Positions 56,033-64,000 of a stretch of 64,000 nt of DNA are shown here, one piece after another. The notes under the pieces were generated by a model. It was given only the letters and a program-made list of their open reading frames with translations. It was not told the DNA's origin and did no database searches. Source of the stretch: Collybiopsis luxurians FD-317 M1 (lineage: Eukaryota > Basidiomycota > Agaricomycetes > Agaricales > Omphalotaceae); NCBI GenBank assembly GCA_000827265.1, contig KN834820.1, forward strand, positions 124,001-188,000. The letters are read 5' to 3'. How positions within the stretch are numbered: position 1 is the first letter of the stretch; each line of letters opens with the position of its first letter. Position numbers and translations under genes: made by a program.

Positions 56033-59000
56033 CTATCTGTCCGAGACACCTGCACCTTGCCACCGCCGTACAAGAGGAGTCCCCTGAAATAAACACAATA
56101 TCTTGTTCATCTCCTTGTAGGTGACATTTCCGCCCAACGTAGCCCAGTCGTATTGATCCTGAGGTTTGCGACGTTGAGGTTTACTCACAAACCCGGCCTG
56201 AAACTGGGAGAGAGAGTCCTCCAGCCAATCGCGGAAGTCCTCAAAGAGAGGTTGAATCGGCAGAGGTCCAGTAGGGGGTGACGCTACGAACTTGAATTTT
56301 GACTTGGAAACGGTGGTAGCGGATTCGGTGAACCAGTCGAGGTACGGCCGCTCTTCTGAGGGCAAAGGGCGGCCGAACTCCTCGTAATGACAGCAAACAA
56401 TGAGAAGAACATAAAATATCGATTCCAAATCGTGTCGATACATATGACCCCTCTTCCAATCGTTATCTAGCAGATCGTAGGCCATGAAGGGCGTCGTGCC
56501 CGTACGATGCTTGGACGACGGTTGCTCCGAGTATTCCGGACAGAAGGCGAGGTCAAAGTCGTTCAATACCCCGAAGACCTTGTCACCCACACGTTTGAAC
56601 ATGATATTACCGATACTGATATCCCGGTGTAAGATTTTCGGTACTTCACAAAGCCACTGGTGGACTAGGGAAAAAAGAATCAGAGGGAAGGGAAAGACTT
56701 AACGAAGAGATGACTTACTTTGCACGATATCGTATATCACTTGCGCAAGCTCCAAGGGACTCTTGAGGTTCATCAACGGCTCCAGTGGCTCGTGGAATGA
56801 GACACGCAATATCCGCTGCTCGTACGATTTTGAACCGAGAAGCTCGTAAAGTCGTTTCTGTACAGAATCGTCATGAATACTGGTAAGGTCAACGCAGTCG
56901 ATGATCTCAGGAAGATGCTCCAGCGCCCATTCGTCCGATTTGTTCGCAGAATCTCGAGCCTTCATCACCAGCACGTTTTCTGCCGTTCGCGTTGCAGACG
57001 GAAAGTAGAACTTGGCGATCAACACCCTGTGTAACCACGGCGTAGACCCGGCAGGAAGAACACCGTCGTCTATGCATTCCACCCGATACACAGTCGGTCC
57101 TCGACCGACGACGCCGTTACCCGTATAGAGAACTTCAATAATACGAAAAGTCCGCTTCGCACCGTCAGTGGATGTTATCGTGAATTCAGCGTCAGCAGCC
57201 AGCTGTGAAACGTCTTCAGATGCCGAATTCTCCTCCGACGCATTGATGGTGGCGGAGGTGGCACTGGTGGACGACGGGTAAGTACTATCGGCGGAATTGT
57301 TAGAGTGGATAGAGGCATCCTCGTGTCCCAATGTCGTATCTTCCGAAGAGTTTGACATTGCCTCGATCCTCGCGTGCGCCTTGGCTCTGGCTTCCCTGGG
57401 GATCATCTCTCGCGTTGGTTGGGTAGCCAACGGTTTTGCCTTTTCCTCTCTGCATTTTCTTCTCCTTCCGCCCTTCCTTAACCCGATCTCCTTCTCCTTC
57501 CCTTTCCCCTTCCCCTGCCACGTTCCATGCTTCAAACGGTTCGAATTCCGAAGATAATTTGAGTTGAAAGCTGGTGGAAATCCAAGCCGGTCGTCCTTCA
57601 GAGCATGAATCTTGTATATGATGGTCATAAAAAGAAGCTGATATTCTTCGTGGGTGATATCAATGACCTTCGAAAACGGTGAGTGGTGGTACAAGGCCAA
57701 GTTGTAAACCGTGGGAATATACGCACCTCACTCTCAATCACGCCCGAATGATCGTAACATTGCAGCCGAAATGCCGTGTCGTCCACGATCATGCCAATAG
57801 CATGTGCTCGTACCTTGCCACACGAAAGCATCGCTTGGCCGTAACTTGCGATTTGCTGTCGCGTCAAGTTCACTGAGATTGGTTCGGCCTTTGGCTTGGG
57901 TCTTGGCTGGGAGTGGACCCGCCCAGTACTTCGACTGCCCATGCGAGAAGGGGGAGGTGCGCGGGAACCGGATGCGCGCGCACCACTGGCTTTGAACGTC
58001 CTGGAAGTCGCAGGCGGCACCCCTGCGGGATCTTCGAATGATTGTGAACGGCTAGACTTCGGAGTATCAAGTTTCTGAGAGACCGACTCACCTTTCTTTT
58101 TCCCGCGTCTCGCTTTCTTCTTCACTCGACCGTCTTCGCCGAGGACAGGTGGGTCACCTATAGACGTCGAATCACAATCAGCAACAGACCAAAATATTAT
58201 AGTCATACGCACTCGCTGTCGCGTCGATTTCTTCGTCCTCCCTTTGTCGCTTCATACTGGCTGTCAGCGGAGGTTGGGTCGATGCACCGCCGAGGTTGGA
58301 TTCGCTTTGCTCTATTACTGAATTTTTGGCTACAGCGGCCGCTTCAGTGTCTGGAAAATGAATGTACATCAGCAACAGAAGTCAATCGGAGTCGCCGAAA
58401 CATACCAGGATAAGGAACGGGATCCAATTGTCTCCCATTTTGATGCTTGACCTCGGTGAACATCAGCATGAGAGGCCAAGACATTTTGTAGACGCTTTCC
58501 TCGTTCTCCTCCAGAAACGTTTTTGCTTGGAGAAGGGTAAGCTCTTCATTATCATCCCACTCTTCGAGCAGCGCCTGAAAGATCAACCCAATATCTGGTT
58601 TCATCAAGGCCCAATAACCCATCACATAATGAGGATCCTGCACGTAGAAGACTTTGGCATCCGCCGGATCGATGCCTTTTTTCCCTAGTGCATTAAGAAG
58701 GTCGACCAGTGGTTGGTAAAGCGCATTCTCGAGCTGCTTTCTATCTGTCGCGACCTTCACATATTGCTCGAACGCCAGTTTTACCGCCTCCCTCTGAGGT
58801 AATGCCTGGTATTCTTCAACTTCTCGCCAATCTGGCTGCAAACCTAAGATCTTGATGGCAAACTCTTCCATTGAAACTGTCTTTCTCTCTTTAATGTCCA
58901 CTAGAAGCTGCTTTTTGATATCGTCGAGAGTAGTGATTCTCGGAACGTAAACATTGCTGGCTGAAAAGCGACTGTGTGGCGTGCTGTCCACCGTGGTCGA

Positions 59001-59072
59001 GTCAATCTGGGCAGATTTAGGAGGCGTTTCTGGGCGTTGCGAGTGTGGGGCGTCAGCTTCGGTGGAATTCAT
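56033..59072 (-). CDS. FunK1-type fungal protein kinase (5 exons, 938 aa)
   Basis: FunK1 is a eukaryotic-like protein kinase family expanded in mushrooms; its substrates are not known. Exons 59072-58406, 58350-58213, 58157-57727, 57667-56719 and 56664-56033; all phases agree. The N-terminal 250 residues hold KKQLLVDIKERKTVSMEEFA and LLNALGKKGIDP. A charged, basic linker follows (VKKKARRGKKKGE; GKGKEKE) that could serve as nuclear targeting. Kinase motifs come after: GRGPTVYRVECID, the Lys in VLIAKFYFPSA, LPEIIDCVDLTSI, the catalytic loop KILHRDISIGNIMF, a DFG-equivalent GVLNDFDLA, TGTTPFMAYDLL and HDLESIFYVLLI. The ATG at 59072 is preferred over one at 59135 by its NST..AD context; this is a guess. 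A dead paralog lies 2 kb downstream. Confidence 0.9.
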
Positions 59073-59495
59073 GGTCGAGTTTGGTGGTGGTAAAAGGCGA
59101 AGAGGATGGTTATGTGCAGCTGTGGGTCCACACAATTGGTTATATAATTCTACATCTTTACCATTGTTCTAGCTCGGAATATTCTCATCAAGTCATGCGA
59201 TCTTCAGAAGAACAATCCTGTTCGGATTTGGAAGATAGATGTCCAATGAATGTGGCGCCTCGCGTTGATCCAACCTGTTATGTTGGGCGTCGGAGAGTCA
59301 ATTTGAGTCGATCCGTCAGTACAGCAATTTGGGCTCTTTTTCTCACAAAGCCAGAAGTCCTGAGAACCTACGAGTTGCTCTGTTATTGTCGATAGTGTCA
59401 AATTTTCTTGCTTCGGGGTCAAGTTTCGGTTGAGTTCTAAATATACAGTTCTAGTCTATCATCTAATTCACAGTTTATCTCGTTATTGTACTTGA
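59073..59495. other. Spacer between kinase start and hydrolase end
   Basis: Holds the kinase promoter and the hydrolase 3' flank. No gene seen. Confidence 0.4.
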
Positions 59496-60720
59496 TCAAT
59501 GATACCCAAAAGCCTTATTACCCTCCTCTAAAAACGCCCACACAGCCTTCTCTTTCCATCCTTGTTCTTTCCAATCATCTGCAGTCTCCGGGAACAGCTT
59601 GATAATGTTCTCTAACGATGAGTCGTGCGCCATAATCAAGAAAACATCAGGATGAGCCTCGAGAATTCCGAGTTTCTCCTGAGAGGCAAGAGATCTTGTT
59701 CTATCAGCATACATCGAAAATCCCTCAGGTATACTCAGGATAGGCTTTGATAAGTCAGCGAGGATACCTCCAGGGCAGGGAATATGCCTGTGTAAATGAA
59801 CATTGGGTCGAATTTGACCGGGATGATGGCAAGTATCTGCTCCGAGAAGGATGAATGAGGATTCTTTTACACGAGCCAGTCCTCCGAGATGGCCAGGCCA
59901 GTGCTACGAGTAAGATTCATCGCATCAGCGGATTCTTCATGCAACGAGTACACTCACTCCGGGTAACTCAAGCAAGTAAAAACTACCGTCACCGAAGAAG
60001 TCGAATGCCGGAGTTCCTGCGATGAATAGGTCGGGTTTGTCCCAGTTCAATTCGACTATTTCTCGCCCTCTGATTAGAGTATAGGTCAATGTCAACGCGA
60101 GCATCTGCCACACACATACGCGAAATCACTCTCGAGCAGTGTAGCATCGGGAACCGAAGGATAAGCTTTTCGATCTGTACCTTTACCAATAACCAGCTTG
60201 GTGGTTGAGGGCCATTGAGACATATCGCCTTAGTCAAGATGACAACGTACTCAAATATATTAACTTTCACAGTTTTGATATCACTTACCAGTATGGTCGA
60301 AATGCGAGTGACTAGTAGAATCCGACGGTCAAGTTTCCGCCTCAATTCATCCATACTCGCCTCCACTCACCTCCAAATGACGGTATCAATTTCTTCGATA
60401 GCCACCCCACCCGTTTTGAGCTGCTCAACTACATCTACATCGACGCTCATCTCAACCCCTGCCTGAACAAGCAAACCCTGCATCGCTGGAGGAAGCCTAC
60501 TAAAATCCTTCATCGGGCCTAGATCGAACATAATCTTGCGACCGTTGGTGGAGTGCTCAATAAGGAAAGCATAGTCTGGGCCGTACAATCTCTCCTTTCC
60601 AGGTTTCACGGGTGTAACGAAGATGGCAGCGGGGAGATTGGTTTTCGGTGAAACAGTATCGAAGACCTTCACAGATACGGTGAAGGTAGATTTTGGGAGG
60701 ATGAAAGATTCGTCGCTCAT
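59496..60720 (-). CDS. Metallo-beta-lactamase-fold hydrolase (5 exons, 333 aa)
   Basis: A zinc-dependent hydrolase of the MBL superfamily, lactonase-like in length and layout. Exons 60720-60371, 60311-60289, 60228-60120, 60069-59958 and 59903-59496, all in phase. The 23-nt second exon encodes the metal motif SHSHFDHTG (HxHxDH). Other superfamily features are YAFLIEHSTNGRKIMFDLGP, TDRKAYPSVPDATLLESDFA, FDFFGDGSFYLLELPG, a GHLGGLARV segment whose His is a metal-ligand candidate, GADTCHHPGQ with a bridging-Asp candidate, and the final His region FLIMAHDSSL. No signal peptide, so probably intracellular. The substrate is unknown; the mushroom members are commonly annotated only as MBL-fold proteins. 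Confidence 0.9.
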
Positions 60721-60905
60721 GGTGCTTTGGAAGATGAGCAAGCCATGGACATATTTATTCTGCAAAATCCGATCTCGGGGTGAAATCGGTGATGACTTAT
60801 ACCCTCAACGATGTATGTAATGTGCTGACTGCGTGAGCAAAAATGGTCTTTGAAGTTCTCACCGCATTTAGGAAAGCCCGGCTTAAAGAAAGCTTGAACC
60901 ACCAT

Positions 60906-61405
60906 TCTCCTTATCGTTATGCCCTTCGAGACTCGGAGTAATACGGTGGTTACACATTTATGACTTGAAGCAATTCAATCTTCGCGGTAAAATTCACAAC
61001 AAATCTTTCCGAAGTAACTCGCCGATCTGGATTAGTTGAATCACAGAGGGTCCTCAGGAACTTTAGAGTATTGAGACCAATCCAGACCAGCCAACTATGT
61101 TAAGCAGGCAGTCAAAACTGCCCATCGCAAGACAATCAAACGTTGTACAGACAAGATTATCGTATACATACTAATTAAATTAAAAGGAATCTGAGTAATA
61201 AAGAAGGTCAGGACGTAAGGAGAGCGTGAATCCTTGGCGTGTTTTTTTTTTTTTTTTTTCCTCGTATATGCGAGGGCTCATGGGGTAAAACCTCAAAACG
61301 TGTGGCCGCGGCGTATTTCCGAAGACATCACATGTTGGGTCTTTCGTACAACGACTTCAAGAGGTACATTACGATATACCGGCTAGGCAGGTCAACGTGA
61401 ATTTA
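60906..61405. other. Intergenic with an 18-T run
   Basis: Spacer between two minus-strand genes. A run of 18 T (61242-61259) stands about 150 bp beyond the stop of the DUF6534 gene. On the minus strand it is an A-run, which could be a retroposed tail or a simple slippage tract. No gene seen. Confidence 0.5.
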
Positions 61406-63409
61406 CTAGAAATTTTGAAGATGGAGATAGTGAAGGCTTACCTCGGGTTTTGCGTCAAACTTCAATAATGGAAGCCCAATCTCATTAATCGTGGGTGCAT
61501 CCGAATCCGCCTCGAGAGTTTTCACAATTATTGGAGGCGAAGATGGTACGTCACGGTCACTGCCCGAGATTATAGCGGTCGATGAACCGGAATCTTCATC
61601 GTGGAAAAAGGACAGTATGCGTGTTATGGGTTTGGCTGTACGTCTTGAGGCTGGAGGAGTTTTAAAGTAGACGCTAGCGTTCATCCTGAATCCATTTTTC
61701 AATATAGTGGAGAGAATTATAAGAGAGCGCCATACATAGATAAGAAGCAATTGACATAGACTTCTCGGCGAATCGTCAGTGTATCGAGGATAGCTTATAC
61801 ATATTGCGCATTACTTACATTGGGGTAATCCCATCTCCGTGCCAATATATGCGGGCTTTTGCACGCCAATTGCGAACTACAAGCGATACGCATCAGCCGA
61901 AAAAAGTGATGAGTAGGACAATTCGGATCGTACCGCAATAACAACTGCTGCAGAGATGAAACTATTGATAAAAGGAGGAGTATTCGAATGTTATCTCCAG
62001 GCAACCCTCGAGATTAACTCACCCAGTAATTATCCCTGTATTTACAACATATGCTATGACCATTTCCCAACTCGAGTCGGTCCTGTATTCATGTAAGTAT
62101 TATCTTAGGTCGCGGGCTCCAGAAAATTGAACGGAGCTCTGAAAAACTCACCAAGTTAGATTGGTTTTAGATTTGGCGAGTGTGTATATGAGAAGACCAG
62201 CGACAAGAAAATCCGACACAGATGTCATGGACATCGATGCAATGGCTATAGGCTAGAACGATCGTGAAAAAGTCGTGACGAATCGAGATGCCAGGCCTGG
62301 AGAAATCTCACCTTGAAACGTATAGTCAACAGGTCGGTAAGTAAGTCGACAGTGAACCTGAGATGCTATCTCATTAGAGCCGGTAAAGTTGGACCTTTCT
62401 TGGACGCTTACACTTCGTAGGTGAACACTTTTCAAATCAAAGGATCAGCTTAGTGGTACAGTTGAGAGTAAGGCTCTCAAATCGTACCTATTCCCATAGC
62501 TAATAACATTCACATGTTGACCTCAGAAATGCCATTCTTCGGTACGATAAGTGCGGAAAGTACGAACCATAATCAGCTGTCAAAAACACCAGCTTACCGA
62601 AAGAGAACTATCAGCGACGGACCCCAAGGTATCAAACCTCGACTCACCAATCCAAAAGGAATCCACTTCGATATGTACTGTCTTACTAGTAAAGGCGTGA
62701 TCTAAGCAGACGAAAATGAGGAAAGCTGAGGCCTAGCTCACATTGCCATATACGGAGAGTGTACAGGCTGTCAATAAGAACACCATCAGCGGGCATGGAT
62801 CAATGAATGATGAATGAATGGAGCACTTACAGTTTTGTTAAACCCATGATCAAGGTCTGTAGAAACGAGCGCGTCATCCAGTTAGACAAAGACGTTTTAG
62901 GCAGGCTCGGGAACTTGCCTGCATGAAGATTTGGATCTGTCCTCGAACATGAGATGAATAATAATAATAATAGAAAGTGACTTGCCTTCAGACTCCAGAC
63001 AAACGGCGGCAAGATGTTATCCTCTAGAGTGATCACATAATAGTATGTTGCATCGAACACAAAACAAAGTTGGATGACATCTAATAGCCTAGAGTCAAGG
63101 TTAGTTCTAGTATATCATAGTGCGAGACCAAGGGCTGGCTGACCATAACAGACCGACCTAAGTGATAGGAAGACGCTTGAGATGAGTGCTTGAGCTGGGA
63201 TGAAAAGGAAACTCACTGTAATTTTGTGTAATAGCGGGTCTGATTGTTTGGTGCGGAAAAAAATAAATGCTTGTACACTAGCAATCCCACACATTCTGGA
63301 AGAGCTCATGAGTCCAGGACCCAACATCTCAAAGTATAACTCACAGTGACGCCAACAGCAACCCAACCATCATCCCCCCAAAAGTCTCTCCGATATCGAT
63401 AACCACCAT
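61406..63409 (-). CDS. DUF6534-type seven-helix membrane protein (about 13 exons)
   Basis: Start MVVIDIGETFGGMMVGLLLA (63409). Exon 1 63409-63345 and exon 2 63295-63217 (MCGIASVQAFIFFRTKQ), then a 14-nt exon 63144-63157 giving VGLLW, then LLDVIQLCFVFDATYYYVIT. An exon ends FVWSLK at 62986, an 18-nt exon 62919-62936 encodes IQIFMQ, then TLIMGLTKLLYTLRIWQ and RQYISKWIPFG. Later exons hold IAIASMSMTSVSDFLVAGLL, IYTLAKSKTNLT, DSSWEMVIAYVVNTGIITG, FYVNCFLSM and the cytosolic tail NASVYFKTPPASRRTAKP ending FDAKPE. This helix order and the xDSxxxxxIxYxxNTG and YVNxFLxxxN motifs are those of DUF6534, an expanded basidiomycete membrane family of unknown role. The region 62460-62600 could not be spliced with confidence. 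Confidence 0.75.
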
Positions 63410-64000
63410 GTTGATGTCCTCAGGAGTTGTGGGCGAAAGGATGGCAGATATAAGTACGCGCTAAAGATAAGTACTTTCTCACCCTGGGCAGTGAGACGGA
63501 GGAAGGGCGGAACAGGTTGGGAAAGATCTGGCGATCTATGGCACAGTCAATGGAAGTTTCCTACATTTCCATCTGACCGTCGTGTCATTTATCACTTCCC
63601 GAAACTCGGTTGCCATGTGTTGTGGACGCAGGACAAAAGTAGGTTGACCACTGTCAAGTCCACTAGAACACATTGTCCATCGCAGCTCGCCTCAAAACTT
63701 ATCTATCTTCCACCAAGCGGTCAAAAAGGGGGAGCGCCCGAGGTCATCCAACAGCGGCATCAAAGCAGCATCATATGATGATCACTTCGACACAAGGGCC
63801 TAGGGCATCAGCATCCATATCGGTTTTCTAAGGACAATGAAGCACCGAGCAAATGACATGGAGCTCGTAGAGGTGCTCCAGGATGTTCTAAAAATTGGAG
63901 GCTCCATATGGAGGACGGAGAAGATGGCTCAGTCGAGGGAAAAACACTGCCTCTTCGGTACGGTGCTGAGCCATGGAGACAGGGGATCCTGTCGTTTCCT
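63410..64000. other. Right edge, no gene recognised
   Basis: DUF6534 promoter side and unknown sequence. A plus-strand frame at 63491-63778 has no motif. Nothing else is supported. Confidence 0.4.

Noticed and set aside
55857..56096. Overlapping frames at the 3' end of the FunK1 gene
   Set aside because: They lie in other frames over the last exon and its 3' flank and have no motif.
58178..58375. Separate 65-codon gene (MLMYIHFPDTEAAAVAKN...)
   Set aside because: It is exon 2 of the FunK1 gene read through its flanking introns.
1..64000. CRISPR arrays, bacterial operons, prophage, riboswitches
   Set aside because: The sequence is intron-rich eukaryotic nuclear DNA. The only regular repeats are the ankyrin coding repeats and the purine tract.
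1..64000. tRNA or rRNA genes
   Set aside because: No A- and B-box pairs or cloverleaf-like segments were recognised. TTCGAAxC strings occur inside DUF2235 and other genes and do not fold as tRNA arms. This was by eye; a covariance search would be decisive.

Overview
This window reads as nuclear DNA of a basidiomycete fungus, most likely an Agaricomycete. Genes are broken by many short GT-AG introns (about 45-65 bp), and the families are typical of mushroom-forming fungi: a FunK1 protein kinase, an expanded DUF2235 family, a NACHT-ankyrin NLR and a DUF6534 membrane protein. The housekeeping anchor is a complete coronin gene. One 20-base N gap lies at 8298-8317. Intron positions were worked out by hand from splice motifs, reading-frame phase and similarity between paralogs.

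Layout. 1-4.3 kb: the 3' end of a DUF2235 gene, then a small tandem family of unknown genes (two intact copies and one wreck between them). 5.1-7.4 kb: coronin. 7.4-13.8 kb: gene-poor DNA with an assembly gap, a duplicated 85-bp block, a spliced transcript candidate, a large hairpin, diverged direct repeats and a foldback element. 13.9-17.4 kb: an NLR with NACHT and about 17 ankyrin repeats. 18.8-21.4 kb: a secreted GH27 alpha-galactosidase. 22.5-23.2 kb: a small unknown gene. 25.2-27.2 kb: an amidase. 28.1-29.8 kb: a multipass membrane protein.

30.3-46.8 kb is a DUF2235 cluster. Three copies are intact (34.6, 42.1 and 45.2 kb) and one (30.3 kb) is dead, with two frameshifts and a 5'-truncated LINE retrotransposon bounded by a 9-bp target-site duplication. 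Between the copies lie copied fragments of the amidase 3' end and of the S28 peptidase 3' end, whose intact parents sit at 27 kb and 49-52 kb. A family of noncoding repeats is scattered among them, so the region is a mosaic of local segmental duplications. Inside it, an unknown spliced gene (37.4-40.3 kb) is flanked by long direct repeats.

48.1-48.8 kb: a nonautonomous DNA-transposon-like element rich in GGGTCA motifs. 49.3-51.8 kb: a secreted S28 serine carboxypeptidase. 52-55.6 kb: a graveyard with a Copia gag relic, a FunK1 kinase relic and a gene-tail relic. 56.0-59.1 kb: an intact FunK1 kinase. 59.5-60.7 kb: a metallo-beta-lactamase-fold hydrolase. 61.4-63.4 kb: a DUF6534 seven-helix-type membrane protein with a probable pair of GC-AG introns.

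No operon-like organisation is expected. The common theme is an accessory, duplication-prone region (NLR, kinase, DUF2235, secreted hydrolases) beside a few conserved genes.
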